A program made the position numbers and the translations under genes. Below the pieces are notes generated by a model. The model made no database searches. It saw only the letters and a list, made by a program, of their open reading frames with translations, and was not told where the DNA came from. Shown here piece by piece: positions 9,162 to 18,202 of a stretch of DNA of 64,000 nucleotides (positions within the stretch are counted from its first letter, which is position 1; each line of letters begins with the position of its first letter). The DNA lies in contig DATHVP010000064.1 of the NCBI GenBank assembly GCA_035461245.1, positions 1 to 64,000 of the forward strand. The letters run 5' to 3'. Source of the DNA: SH-MAG3 sp035461245 (GTDB lineage: Bacteria; Gemmatimonadota; Gemmatimonadetes; Longimicrobiales; RSA9).

Positions 9162-9191
9162 AGTTTACTCCGGTCCCGATCTGCGGGTCAA
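9162..9191 (-). promoter_or_regulatory. sigma-70-type promoter for the sigma-54 regulator gene
   Basis: On the minus strand, TTGACC (9186-9191) and TAAACT (9162-9167) are 18 bases apart, in the gap between the kinase-like stop and the regulator ATG. The expected start near 9155 gives a leader of about 50 bases. Confidence 0.6.
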
Positions 9192-9195
9192 GCAC

Positions 9196-9870
9196 TCAGA
9201 CCGGCGCCGCCCGCGGGATGGTAACGGTAATCCGGCTGTCATGAACGGTCACAACGGCACCTGCGTCCCGGAGCAGCAGTTCCACGGTAGTGGCGGCGCG
9301 GCGCATGCCCTCTTCCGCGCCCTCCACCAGCGATGCCCCGTCCAGAGCGGTGGCCACCACGTCGAACCCGACCCTCTCGCCCTGCACGGTGCACTCGAGG
9401 GAGAGCCGGCCGCCACCCTCGCCCAGGCGATCATGGGTGGCCATGAGCAGGTTGAGCAGGGCGAACTTGAGCACATCCCGGCGCACGGCAACGAAAATGG
9501 CGGGCATGCACTGCACGGCGAATTCGTTGCGGGCCAGGCGCGCCTGCGCTTCCAGAAGCGGGGCCAGCTCATCCAGCGCCGTGTCCACGGACAGGTTGGA
9601 GCCTTCGTCCCGTTCAGGGCGCACGAGCAGGAGGATCCTGTCCACCAGCTCATGAAGCCGCCGGACCTCCTGCTCGATCACTGCCGCACGGCCCGCAGCT
9701 GCGTCGGCATCACCCCGCGCGATCCTCACCTTGAGGACTTCCAGGTTGATGACGATGGCATTGAGCGGGTTCTTGATCTCGTGCGCCAGGTCGTCAGCAA
9801 GTCGACTGACGATGTCGAAGCGGTTCGCCTGGAACTGCTCGTCGCTGATTTCTGGGCTATTCCGGTTCAC
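9196..9870 (-). CDS. histidine-kinase-like protein with degenerate ATPase domain
   Basis: 224 residues, without a membrane segment or sensor domain. The N-terminal HisKA helix has a good H-box (LAHEIKNPLNA, H30) and is followed by a second helix of the dimerisation bundle. The C-terminal half keeps an N-box-like helix (FALLNLLMATHDRL) but I see no DxGxG G1 box, F-box or G2 box, only a short strand pattern ending in VTIPRA. It may therefore be a phosphotransfer or phosphatase partner rather than an active kinase, a layout reminiscent of Spo0B and ChpT. The start is a GTG without a strong ribosome site. It sits directly upstream of the sigma-54 regulator. Confidence 0.8.
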   Translation of the reverse strand: MNRNSPEISDEQFQANRFDIVSRLADDLAHEIKNPLNAIVINLEVLKVRIARGDADAAAGRAAVIEQEVRRLHELVDRILLLVRPERDEGSNLSVDTALDELAPLLEAQARLARNEFAVQCMPAIFVAVRRDVLKFALLNLLMATHDRLGEGGGRLSLECTVQGERVGFDVVATALDGASLVEGAEEGMRRAATTVELLLRDAGAVVTVHDSRITVTIPRAAPV

Positions 9871-9976
9871 GATGTGATGCCTGGTGCGCAGCGATGGGTA
9901 ACCGCAACCGCATATGCAGGAAGCATTCCGCCGCTGGTGTCAGGCGGGATCGGCGGTCGTAGGCGCAGGCAGGGGA

Positions 9977-10003
9977 GCCGGCATCGCCAGTTGCAATGCC
10001 GGC
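9977..10003. terminator. hairpin between pgi and the kinase-like gene
   Basis: GCCGGCAT (9977-9984) and ATGCCGGC (9996-10003) form a perfect 8-bp stem with an 11-base loop in the 170-bp gap. No T-run follows, so it may be a weak or factor-assisted terminator. Nothing else is evident in this gap. Confidence 0.35.
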
Positions 10004-10040
10004 CTCTGCGTCAGCTATCGCTGGTCGTTGAGATGAGGGG

Positions 10041-11432
10041 TCATCCCATGACGCGCCCGGGGTCGGCCTCCGGCGCAGGGGGCGAATCGTATCCGGCCCT
10101 GCCCATCAGGGCGTAGGTGAGCTGCTTGCCGAGTTCGACCCCGGGCTGGTCCAGGGGGTCCACGCCGTACATCTCGCCGGCATAGACCGTGGCGATCTGC
10201 AGCATCATGAGGAGTTGACCTACGGCGTGTGCATCGGCGCGAGGCAGCTCGATGGTCATGTTCATGCGACCGGCGGCGGCCAGGGCAGCGGAGGTGGCCT
10301 GGCGCTCAGCATCGAGGAGCTCGCCGAGGCTGCGGCCGCCGAGGTACCCGAGCTCAGAGACATCCCCGTAGATACCGGGGATCTCCAGGTCCGGACCATG
10401 ATCGCCGGTGGCCAGGAATGTGACCGTCTTGTCGAACGGGCCCTCCATGTAGAGCTGGACCTGTGAATGCTGGTCGGTCGCGCCCAGCGCCTTTACCGGA
10501 GTGGGACCCCTGTGCACTTCGTCGCCCTGCCGGTCCAGCCTCTTGCCGAGGCTTTCGGCCCACATCTGCCGGAACCAGTCGGCCATGCCGTACAGACGGT
10601 CGGAGTAGGCCATCATCACGTGAATGGGTGCGCCCCGGGCCGTGTCGGCCAGGTACTGAAGCGCGGCGAACATGCCCGCAGGATTGGCGGCAAGTTCGGC
10701 CGTATCGCAGCGCGCGTCCATTGCGGCGGCGCCGGCGAGTAGCGCTTCCACGTCTATCCCGGCGAGTGCGGCAGGCAACAGGCCGACGGCGGACAGCACG
10801 CTGAACCGACCGCCGACGGCAGGCGGCACGGGCAGGGTAGCGATGCCCTCCTCGTCGGCGATCCTCCGGAGCACCCCCTTCTCCGGGTCCGTGGTGAAGA
10901 TGAGGTGCCCGCGGTAGGCATCGTCAGGCAGCGCCTGGCGGAGCCGCTCCCTCACGATCATGAACTGCGCCATCGTCTCTGCGGTCGAGCCGGACTTGCT
11001 GACGACGTTGAAGAGCGTCCGACGGGGATCGAGCCGGTCGAGGAGCGGCCGGATGGTGGACGGGTCCACGTTGTCCAGGACGTAGAGCCGGGGGTAGTAG
11101 TCGCGGCCCTCGTCGTCCAGTTCATTCCAGTGGGGCGGCAGCAGGGCGTGCTGCAGCGCAATGGTGCCCAGCGCGGAACCACCGATGCCCAGGACGACGA
11201 CGTTGTCGAAAGCCTGGCCGAGGCCGTCCGCGAAGCTGCGGATCTGTTCGACGACCTGATGCTGATACGGCAGATCGAAGAAGCCGAGTTCCCCGGCTCG
11301 TCGGCGCTGTGCGACGGCAGCGTGGACCTGTTGGAACGAGGCCGCCATCTCATCGAGCTGGTGGACGCCTATGCCCCGGCCATCGGGCGCGGCGAGCATG
11401 CGGTTGTAGTCGAGAACGAGTCGATCGCTCAT
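10041..11432 (-). CDS. pgi: glucose-6-phosphate isomerase
   Basis: Interconverts glucose 6-phosphate and fructose 6-phosphate. The 463-residue protein has two sugar-isomerase (SIS) domains. The first has VVLGIGGSALGT and the phosphate-binding SKSGSTAET; catalytic family segments include GGRFSVLSAVGLLP, ATDQHSQVQLYMEG and the C-terminal QPGVELGK with the catalytic lysine. This is the shorter bacterial form seen in thermophiles and Firmicutes-like enzymes. The ATG at 11432 was chosen because it lies ten bases after the upstream stop; an upstream in-frame start would overlap that gene. Confidence 0.95.
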   Translation of the reverse strand: MSDRLVLDYNRMLAAPDGRGIGVHQLDEMAASFQQVHAAVAQRRRAGELGFFDLPYQHQVVEQIRSFADGLGQAFDNVVVLGIGGSALGTIALQHALLPPHWNELDDEGRDYYPRLYVLDNVDPSTIRPLLDRLDPRRTLFNVVSKSGSTAETMAQFMIVRERLRQALPDDAYRGHLIFTTDPEKGVLRRIADEEGIATLPVPPAVGGRFSVLSAVGLLPAALAGIDVEALLAGAAAMDARCDTAELAANPAGMFAALQYLADTARGAPIHVMMAYSDRLYGMADWFRQMWAESLGKRLDRQGDEVHRGPTPVKALGATDQHSQVQLYMEGPFDKTVTFLATGDHGPDLEIPGIYGDVSELGYLGGRSLGELLDAERQATSAALAAAGRMNMTIELPRADAHAVGQLLMMLQIATVYAGEMYGVDPLDQPGVELGKQLTYALMGRAGYDSPPAPEADPGRVMG

Positions 11433-11442
11433 GGTCGTGTCG

Positions 11443-12225
11443 TCATTCGGGGATGGAGATCTCCAGCCCGTCATAGGCCGGCTGGATATCCGGCGGCAAG
11501 GCTGCAGCGAGAGAATCGTGCCGCAGCCGGTGTGTCAGGTGCGTCAGGTACGTCCGCTCGGCGCCCACGTCGCGTGCCGCGGCCACGGCCTCCTCGACGT
11601 TGAAGTGAGTGGGGTGGGGATTACCGAACCAGAGCGCATTCAGGACGAGCACACGCACGCCCTCCAGTTCGGCCCGCGTGGCGGCGGGCAGACGCTTGGC
11701 ATCGGTGACGTAGCCCAGCGAGCCCGTCCGGAAGCCGTAGACGGACAAATCGCCGTGGGGCACCTCGAGGGGTCGGAAGTCGAACCCGCCCACGTTGACT
11801 GTCTCGCCCGGTCGGAACGTCTGCAGCGTGATTTCCGGCTTGGTGGTCCCTTCGGGAGGGCGGTAGTCGCCGAAGATGTAGCCGAACCGTGCGCGCATCA
11901 CGTCAGCCGTCTCCGGGTCGGCAAACGCCGCGACCTGGCGGTTCCGCACAGAAAAAATGCGGAGGTCGTCGATGCCGTGGAGGTGGTCGGCGTGGCCATG
12001 GGTGTACCACACGGCGTCAATGCTGTCGATGCCGGCAGCCAGCAATTGCAGGCGCAGTTCCGGTGGAGTGTCCACGAGAACGCGCCGAGCACCATCATCG
12101 CTCTCCAGGACGGCGGCATGCCGGCCCCGGCGGTCCCGGGGATCTGCCGAGGTGCAGACGTCGCACGCGCAGCCAATGACAGGTACGCCGAACGACGTTC
12201 CCGTGCCCAGGAAGCGAAGCTTCAA
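11443..12225 (-). CDS. PhnP-like metallo-beta-lactamase-fold phosphodiesterase
   Basis: 260 residues. The metal site THGHADHLHG is the HxHxDH motif of the fold, with later ligands in EVPHGD, YVTDAK and the C-terminal TYLTHLTHR segment. The N-terminus has LGTGTSFGVP followed by C-x-C-x2-C and an arginine-rich stretch, the pattern of the PhnP branch, where the cysteines bind a structural zinc. PhnP opens a cyclic ribose phosphate in phosphonate use, but no phn gene is nearby, so the substrate here is unknown. The start appears to be TTG, overlapping the pyk stop (TTGA). Confidence 0.88.
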   Translation of the reverse strand: MKLRFLGTGTSFGVPVIGCACDVCTSADPRDRRGRHAAVLESDDGARRVLVDTPPELRLQLLAAGIDSIDAVWYTHGHADHLHGIDDLRIFSVRNRQVAAFADPETADVMRARFGYIFGDYRPPEGTTKPEITLQTFRPGETVNVGGFDFRPLEVPHGDLSVYGFRTGSLGYVTDAKRLPAATRAELEGVRVLVLNALWFGNPHPTHFNVEEAVAAARDVGAERTYLTHLTHRLRHDSLAAALPPDIQPAYDGLEISIPE

Positions 12226-13634
12226 AGTTCCTCGATGCGGATCATGTTCGTTGTACCGGCCACGTGAAACGGTATGCCGGCGGTAACCACGACACGCTGG
12301 CCCGGCTCCGCCATGCGGGTACTGAGCAGGTACTCGCGGGCGATGGCGAGCATGTTCTCGTAGTTGACCTCGTCATCGCACATGACGGGGTGCACGCCCC
12401 ACACCAGTGCGAGCTGGCGCCACGTGCTCACCTGGTCCGTGACGCCGAGGATGGGCACCGGCGGCCGGTAGCTGGAAACGAGGCGGCTCGTGCTGCCGGT
12501 GCGGGTAAAGGAAACGACCGCGGGCGCACCGAGCAGGCGCACCGCCTCCACCGTAGCCGCGGCGATGGCATGTTCCGTCGGCGTAGCGCCGATGCGGAGC
12601 CGGTGCAGCATGGGTACGTCATACTTCGGGCCCTCCTCGAAGGCGGCCGTGCGCTCCGTCTCCGCAGCAATGCGGACCATCGCCTCCACGGCGAGGAACG
12701 GGTAGCGCCCGGCCGCGGTCTCGCCGGACAGCATGACGGCGTCGGTCCCGTCGAACAGCGCATTGGCGACGTCGCTCGCCTCGGCACGCGTGGGCCTGGG
12801 GTTCTCGATCATGGACTCCAGCATCTGGGTCGCGGTGATGACCGGGCGGCCGTACAGGTTGGCCAGCTGGATGATCCGCTTCTGGGCGATGGGCACCTGC
12901 TCGAACGGCAGTTCCACGCCCAGGTCGCCACGGGCGACCATTACGGCATCGGTAAGGGAAAGTATGGACTCGATGGCCTCCAGCGCCGTGTCCTTCTCAA
13001 TCTTCGCGACGATGCGTGCGTTTGACGTCATGCGCGAACGCAGGTCGCGGATGTCGTCGGGACTCTGCACGAAGGACAAGCCGATGTAATCCACGTCCAT
13101 GGACTCTGCAAACGCCAGGTCCTCGATATCCTTCTCTGTCAGGGCCGGCGCGCTCACGTGGATGCCGGGCAGGTTCATTCCCTTGTTCTGCTTGAGCAGC
13201 CCGCCGCGGATGACCTTGCAGACGACCAGGGGGTCCCTGACCTCCATGACCCGCAGCTCGAGCAGGCCATCGTCCAGCAGCACGCGGTCACCAGGACTCA
13301 CGTCTCTGGCCAGTGGCGCGTACGTTGTGGGGATTTCGGCAGCACTGGCGACGGCTTCAGGGGCCAGGACGACGTCGTGCTTGTCCGACAGCTCAATGGA
13401 TGACGGCAGGGACCCGATCCGTATCTTCGGACCCGCCAGGTCTGCCAGGATGGCCATGGGCTTGCCCACGACGCGGGAGGCGTCACGAACCCACTCGATG
13501 ACCTGTGCGTGGGTCTCATGATTACCGTGGGCAAAGTTGATGCGGACAACGTCCACGCCGAGTTCCGCCAGCGCGTGAACCTTGTCCAGTGCGGCAGTCG
13601 CGGGTCCGATGGTTGAAACGATCTTGGTTCGCAA
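12222..13634 (-). CDS. pyk: pyruvate kinase
   Basis: Transfers phosphate from phosphoenolpyruvate to ADP, the last glycolytic step. The 470-residue protein matches bacterial short-type enzymes, with the N-terminal TKIVSTIGPAT, the active-site segment RINFAHGNHETH, the signature IVAKIEKDTALEAI, MVARGDLGVELP, and RPVITATQMLESM followed by PTRAEASDVANA. The B domain lies at roughly residues 70-165 and a C-terminal allosteric-type domain is present. The start is TTG, as the conserved N-terminus leaves no other choice. It is co-transcribed with pgi, giving a small glycolysis cluster. Confidence 0.96.
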   Translation of the reverse strand: MRTKIVSTIGPATAALDKVHALAELGVDVVRINFAHGNHETHAQVIEWVRDASRVVGKPMAILADLAGPKIRIGSLPSSIELSDKHDVVLAPEAVASAAEIPTTYAPLARDVSPGDRVLLDDGLLELRVMEVRDPLVVCKVIRGGLLKQNKGMNLPGIHVSAPALTEKDIEDLAFAESMDVDYIGLSFVQSPDDIRDLRSRMTSNARIVAKIEKDTALEAIESILSLTDAVMVARGDLGVELPFEQVPIAQKRIIQLANLYGRPVITATQMLESMIENPRPTRAEASDVANALFDGTDAVMLSGETAAGRYPFLAVEAMVRIAAETERTAAFEEGPKYDVPMLHRLRIGATPTEHAIAAATVEAVRLLGAPAVVSFTRTGSTSRLVSSYRPPVPILGVTDQVSTWRQLALVWGVHPVMCDDEVNYENMLAIAREYLLSTRMAEPGQRVVVTAGIPFHVAGTTNMIRIEEL

Positions 13635-13658
13635 TTCAGGCTCTCTGGTGTGTCATGG

Positions 13659-15269
13659 TCAGGCCGTGTGTACAACGATGCCGCCAGCGATGGTGGCCAT
13701 GCACTCCATCGAGGCGACGGTTTCCGGATCCGCACAGGGGTCCCGATCCCATGCCGCGATGTCCGCGGGGGCCCCTGGCGCAAGGGTGCCATGGGGCGCC
13801 TGCAGCCCGGCAGCAGCAGCAGGCCCGGTGGTGAAGCCGTGCAGCGCGGCTTTCATGTCAATCCTTTCCTCGGGGAACCATCCGCCCGCCGGTCGCCGCT
13901 CGCTGTCCTGGCGCAGCACGGCCGCGACCAGGCTGCGCCGGGGATCGACGGGCTCCACCGGCGCGTCCGAGCCGAAGGCGAGGATGGTGCCGTGCCGGAG
14001 CAGGGACCCGAGTGCAAACGCGCCACGGCAACGGTGTGCCCCCCAGTGCGTGTCGGCCGCCTGCCAGTCTGTCATGAGGTGACATGGTTGCATGGAGCAG
14101 ACGATGCCCGCTGCGGCCGCGTCGGCAAGGCGCTCGGCGGGACAGCACTGGAGATGCTCGATGCGATGGGGGATCGCCAGTCCCGGCAGAGAAGGGTCGG
14201 AAAGTACATCAAGGGCCAGGCACACGGCTGCATCACCGATGGCGTGGACCGTAGCGGCGATGCCTGCGGCGGCCGCCCTGTGGACATGCTGCCGGAAGAG
14301 CGCCGGCTCGAGGGTGCTGATCCCACAGCCCGAGCCGTCCTGGTAGGGCTGCCGCATCCAGGCCGTCCGGGAGCCGAGGGCTCCGTCGAGGAACATCTTG
14401 ACCGCGCCCACCCGCAGCCAATCGTCACCGAACCCGCTGCGCAGGCCCAGCCCGATGGCATCGTCCAGGCGCTCAATGCGGATATGCTGCAGCACCCTGA
14501 TGCGGAGCCGGCCCTGCTCGCGGATTGCCAGCAACACCGCCAGCGGTTCGGGGTCCTGAACGTGCACGCCGGGATACGAATGCACGCCCGTGATGCCCAT
14601 GCCGTGCAGCGCAGTCTGGGCGTCCAGGAGGCTGTCGGCAGCAGCTTTGGCATCGGGCGACGGCAAGTGCGCCGCCACTGCACGCCCGGCCGATTCCAGC
14701 AGCACCCCGGTCGGCTCGCCGTCGGCATCCCGCTCGATGCGGCCGCCATCTGGGTCGGACGTGCCCGCGTCGATGCCTGCCACGCGGAGCGCGGCCGTGT
14801 TCACCCACAGCGCGTGCATGTCGTGGGACTGGAGCACTACGGGACGGTCGGAGACGACGGCATCGAGATAGGACCGGTGGGGTCGGGCGCCATCCCAGCG
14901 GTGGACATTCCATCCCCTGCCCTGCACCCAGCCCGTGCTCCCGGCCGCGTGTCCGGCGACGAGTTGTGCTGCAGCGGCGGGTGAGGATGAAGGGGACAGG
15001 TCCACCTGCCGACGGGCGAAAGCCCACTCTGTCAAATGGATGTGGGCGTCGGTCAGCCCGGGAGTAAGTGTGCACCCGGTAAGATCGAGCGTGTCACAGC
15101 CAGGGTACCTGCTACGCAACGCAGCGGTGTCACCGAGGTCGGCGATGCGGCCATGGCGTATCAGGAGCGCGTTTGGCGCACAGTCCTGTACGGCGGCGAG
15201 GGTGTGAACCCTGTCAGCCGTAACGAGCAGGCCGCGGTCGCGGCCGGTAGCTTGAGATCCGTCGGTCAT
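13659..15269 (-). CDS. amidohydrolase family 3 protein (YtcJ-like)
   Basis: 536-residue metal-dependent hydrolase of the Amidohydrolase_3 family. It has an N-terminal beta-sandwich part and the metal motif TPGLTDAHIHLTEWA. Also present are a TVHAIGDAA segment with a metal-ligand His, IEHLQ, and the late metal Asp in FGSDAPVEPVDPR, plus the C-terminal GTLAPGAPADIAAWD strand shared with imidazolonepropionase relatives. The family includes exoenzyme-like amide hydrolases of unsure substrate, so no reaction is assigned. It is divergent from the RNase D gene and probably starts this minus-strand operon. Confidence 0.88.
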   Translation of the reverse strand: MTDGSQATGRDRGLLVTADRVHTLAAVQDCAPNALLIRHGRIADLGDTAALRSRYPGCDTLDLTGCTLTPGLTDAHIHLTEWAFARRQVDLSPSSSPAAAAQLVAGHAAGSTGWVQGRGWNVHRWDGARPHRSYLDAVVSDRPVVLQSHDMHALWVNTAALRVAGIDAGTSDPDGGRIERDADGEPTGVLLESAGRAVAAHLPSPDAKAAADSLLDAQTALHGMGITGVHSYPGVHVQDPEPLAVLLAIREQGRLRIRVLQHIRIERLDDAIGLGLRSGFGDDWLRVGAVKMFLDGALGSRTAWMRQPYQDGSGCGISTLEPALFRQHVHRAAAAGIAATVHAIGDAAVCLALDVLSDPSLPGLAIPHRIEHLQCCPAERLADAAAAGIVCSMQPCHLMTDWQAADTHWGAHRCRGAFALGSLLRHGTILAFGSDAPVEPVDPRRSLVAAVLRQDSERRPAGGWFPEERIDMKAALHGFTTGPAAAAGLQAPHGTLAPGAPADIAAWDRDPCADPETVASMECMATIAGGIVVHTA

Positions 15270-15270
15270 G

Positions 15271-15299
15271 TTGACGGGGGAGTCCTTGTCGCCGATTGT
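15271..15299 (+). promoter_or_regulatory. possible promoter for the RNase D gene
   Basis: TTGACG (15271-15276) and GATTGT (15294-15299) are 17 bases apart and about 70 bases upstream of the RNase D ATG. The -10 is poor, so this is tentative. Confidence 0.35.
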
Positions 15300-15370
15300 G
15301 TGGCGTCATCCTATGCAGGTGCGGCGGCCGGCGCAAACGCGCTGAGCGACCTGCTACAGCGGGAGTTGGC

Positions 15371-16495
15371 ATGGAACTGATCCGAAGTGAGGCCGGTCTG
15401 GAGGAGGTGGCGGACGCATTGCGGGAGGTGCGCCTGTTCGCGGCGGACACAGAAGCGGCGGGCTACCATCGGTATCATGACCGGATCTGCCTGCTGCAGC
15501 TCTCCTCCCGCCACGACACATTCCTGGTGGACACGCTGGCGCTGGAGTCCCTGGGCCCGTTGGCAGATCTGTTCGCGAGTCCTGACCTTGAGGTCATCCT
15601 GCATGATGCGGATTACGACCTGCGCCTGCTGGCCAGAGACTACGGCATCCAGGTAGGGGGCCTGTTCGACACAAAGATCGCGGCCCAGATCCTGGGCGAG
15701 CCGGCCATCGGGCTCGGCGCATTGGTAGAAAAGCACGTGGGGACGCGCCTGGACAAGAAGCACCAGCGCGCGGACTGGGCCCAGCGTCCGCTGTCGTCGT
15801 CCATGCTCGAGTATGCGGCGGAAGACACACGACACCTGCCCGAGCTGCGGGACCGGCTGAAGACGGCACTGGATGCGGCAGGCCGGCTGCACTGGGCGGA
15901 AGAGGAGTTCGGCCTGCGGGAGGGCACGCGCTGGGAGCCCGATGAGCCCGATGGCGACGGGTACCTCCGGCTGAAGAACACGCGGGACCTGAAGCCACGC
16001 CAGATGGCTGCGTTGCGCGAGTTGTACAACTGGCGGGAGGAAGTGGCCCGGCGTCGGGATGTGGCGACGTTCCGTGTGGTAGGTAACGAGGTTCTCACCG
16101 CCGTGGCCCGGGGTCTACCCAAGTCGCCGCAGGAGCTGGCGCGCGCGCAGGGCGTGCCTGCCAGCATAGCTGACCGGTACGGCAACGATCTGCTGGCAGC
16201 GGTGGGCCGAGCGATGACGCTGTCGGAGGCGGAACTGCCCCAGCGGATCCGCGGCCCCCGGCGGCCGCCACCTGATCCGGCGCTGGAGGAGCGGGCCGAG
16301 CGGTTGAAGCGGGCCCGCGACGCCGCGGCGGAAGCCCTGGGGCTGGACCGCGGCTTCCTGATGCCCCGCCACCAGTTGGAAGCAGCGGCCCGGCTGCAGC
16401 CGCGGACCGCGGAGGACCTCATGCAGATCCCGGACATGCGCCGCTGGCAGGTGGAAGCCCTGGGCGAACGCCTGCTGAAGGCGCTGTGGGGCTAG
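15371..16495 (+). CDS. rnd: ribonuclease D
   Basis: 3'-5' exoribonuclease of the DEDDy family, acting in tRNA 3' maturation and RNA turnover. The 374-residue protein has ExoI FAADTEAAGY (D, E), ExoII LHDADYDL (D) and ExoIII YAAEDTRHL (Y and D). Two HRDC helical domains follow: one near LRELYNWREEVARRRD and one at the C-terminus ending DMRRWQVEALGERLL. The ATG at 15371 has GGGAG five bases upstream and begins the conserved region. It converges with the next gene, with stops almost touching. Confidence 0.93.
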   Translation: MELIRSEAGLEEVADALREVRLFAADTEAAGYHRYHDRICLLQLSSRHDTFLVDTLALESLGPLADLFASPDLEVILHDADYDLRLLARDYGIQVGGLFDTKIAAQILGEPAIGLGALVEKHVGTRLDKKHQRADWAQRPLSSSMLEYAAEDTRHLPELRDRLKTALDAAGRLHWAEEEFGLREGTRWEPDEPDGDGYLRLKNTRDLKPRQMAALRELYNWREEVARRRDVATFRVVGNEVLTAVARGLPKSPQELARAQGVPASIADRYGNDLLAAVGRAMTLSEAELPQRIRGPRRPPPDPALEERAERLKRARDAAAEALGLDRGFLMPRHQLEAAARLQPRTAEDLMQIPDMRRWQVEALGERLLKALWG

Positions 16496-16496
16496 T

Positions 16497-16979
16497 TCAT
16501 CCCTGCCAGGGGTCGAAGCCGAACGTGAGGTAGTCGTTGGGCCGGCCGTCAATGCCCTCGATGGCGCGCGCCAGTTCCGCGAGGGTGTCCTCGCTTTCGC
16601 CGGCACCCCGAGCAGCAGACAGGATGGATTCCATGAGCGGCCGGATTTCCTTCGGTCGGAGCAGCACGTAGGCCCTGGGCGAGCCCTCCTCGCCGCGGGG
16701 CACGATCACGAGGTCGACGAGATCCGTTTCCTGCGATATCTTCCACACGTCCGCCGTCTTCTTGAGCAGCTTGTCGGCGGTCTTGACGTCAGTGTGCAGC
16801 GTCCGGACCATGCGCTGGGCCTCCTTGTCACCGGCTTCCGCACGCTGGCGGGACAGGCGCCGCCCGAGGCCCTCGGCGCTGTCGTCCTCGCGTTTCTCGG
16901 CGGTACGGGACAGGAGTTCGCCGACGTAGGCGTAGATTCCGAGGACGAGTGGAACCGGGTCCAGGACGATCCGTATCAA
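16497..16979 (-). CDS. hypothetical protein with N-terminal hydrophobic segment
   Basis: 160 residues, not recognised. The first 25 residues are hydrophobic (IVLDPVPLVLGIYAYVGELL) and could be a signal anchor or buried helix. The rest is charged and predicted mostly helical, with many Lys, Arg and Glu residues. The C-terminus ends in a short Gly/Pro/aromatic tail. No catalytic motif is visible. It is tail to tail with the RNase D gene and divergent from the lipoprotein gene. Confidence 0.6.
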   Translation of the reverse strand: MIRIVLDPVPLVLGIYAYVGELLSRTAEKREDDSAEGLGRRLSRQRAEAGDKEAQRMVRTLHTDVKTADKLLKKTADVWKISQETDLVDLVIVPRGEEGSPRAYVLLRPKEIRPLMESILSAARGAGESEDTLAELARAIEGIDGRPNDYLTFGFDPWQG

Positions 16980-17068
16980 CAGGGCCTCCAGCGAATGAGC
17001 ATTGCGCCGCTCCGGCGGCGGCCCACAACAATGGAGACAGCACCACGGTGCGTCAATCGGAGGAAGGC

Positions 17069-17428
17069 ATGAAGGCAGTGCGTGGCGGTGTGCGGACGGG
17101 TCTGCTGGCCCTGGCGAGCGTGGCGGTGCTGACAGGGTGCCGGGACTCGGGACTGCCCGACCGGAACCTTCCTCTGGAGGAGGCCCGCCATCGGCAGTTC
17201 AGCTATCCCGCGTACCAGCCGGTGGCGGACAACGCACCCGTGGCTGCCGCGGGGCGCCACTGGCTCCGGTCTTCTGCTGTCGAGACCATTCCCTCAGCCA
17301 TGCTGGAGCCCGTGCAGGCGACCGGTGGCACACAACTCTACGCCGTCCGTGGCAGTCGCGCGCCGTACGCCCGGCTCTACGCGCCCGTCGGGCCGGACCG
17401 CTGGGCTCCGATGCTCCGGCTGAATTGA
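17069..17428 (+). CDS. small lipoprotein
   Basis: 119 residues. A signal peptide with two basic residues and the lipobox VLTGC (Cys near residue 23) predicts lipid attachment after export. The mature part is about 95 residues with a YPAYQPVAD segment and a C-terminal strand-rich region (LYAVRGSRAPYARLYAPVG). No known domain was recognised. The ATG follows GAGGAAGG closely, which settles the start. It precedes the CcdA-like/TlpA pair in the same direction. Confidence 0.7.
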   Translation: MKAVRGGVRTGLLALASVAVLTGCRDSGLPDRNLPLEEARHRQFSYPAYQPVADNAPVAAAGRHWLRSSAVETIPSAMLEPVQATGGTQLYAVRGSRAPYARLYAPVGPDRWAPMLRLN

Positions 17429-17467
17429 GCGGCCGGGGAGGCTTTCGAGCTTTCCCGCCGTACTCCC

Positions 17468-18187
17468 ATGGAATTCCTGGCGGCGTTGCAGACCGGCCTG
17501 GGTGCGACGTTACAGCACAATCCGCCACTGGCGCTGGCGACCATGTTCGGTGCCGGTGTGCTCACCAGCCTGACCCCGTGCGTCTATCCGATGATCCCGA
17601 TCACGGCCGGGATCATCGGCGGCACCGCCGGCGAGCACGCCTCACGACGCCGCGTGGTGATGCTCACGCTAACCTACGTTTCGGGGCTGGCACTGCTGTA
17701 CGCCTTTCTCGGGCTGTTGGCAGGCATGACCGGCACCCTGTTCGGTACGGTGTCGGCGAGCCCGTGGGCGCGCCTGGCCGTGGGCAACCTGCTGCTCCTT
17801 TTCGGGCTGGCCATGCTGGACGTATTCACGATAGCCGCCCCCCATCGGGTCATCGCGTGGGCATCGAGCCTGCGAGGCGGGTCCTACCCGGGCGTGTTCC
17901 TGCTGGGGGCGACCTCCGGCGTGGTCGCCGCACCGTGCGGCGCGCCGGCGTTTGCTGCGGTGCTGACATGGGTGGCGACAACCGGCAGCCCGGCACTCGG
18001 TTTCCTTTACCTGTTCGTCTTCTCCCTCGGCATGACGGCGCTGCTGGTGTTCGTCGGCATATTTTCGGGCGTGCTGGCCCGCCTGCCGCGCTCGGGAACG
18101 TGGATGCTATGGATCAAACGGGTCGCCGGGGTGATACTTCTGGGGATGGCACAGTACTATTTCGTCCAGGCCGGCATGGTCCTGTGA
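17468..18187 (+). CDS. CcdA/DsbD-type transmembrane thiol-disulfide transporter
   Basis: 239-residue membrane protein of six or so helices with the two redox cysteines of the DsbD beta domain, in LTPCVYPMIP near residue 38 and VAAPCGAPAF near residue 158. Such proteins carry reducing equivalents from cytoplasmic thioredoxin to periplasmic acceptors. The next gene encodes a TlpA-like exported thioredoxin, the natural acceptor, so the two should form a reducing pathway for cytochrome c maturation or periplasmic disulfides. A second CcdA-like gene is at 47.4 kb. Confidence 0.9.
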   Translation: MEFLAALQTGLGATLQHNPPLALATMFGAGVLTSLTPCVYPMIPITAGIIGGTAGEHASRRRVVMLTLTYVSGLALLYAFLGLLAGMTGTLFGTVSASPWARLAVGNLLLLFGLAMLDVFTIAAPHRVIAWASSLRGGSYPGVFLLGATSGVVAAPCGAPAFAAVLTWVATTGSPALGFLYLFVFSLGMTALLVFVGIFSGVLARLPRSGTWMLWIKRVAGVILLGMAQYYFVQAGMVL

Positions 18188-18202
18188 CGTGAGGGAGGCA
18201 GC

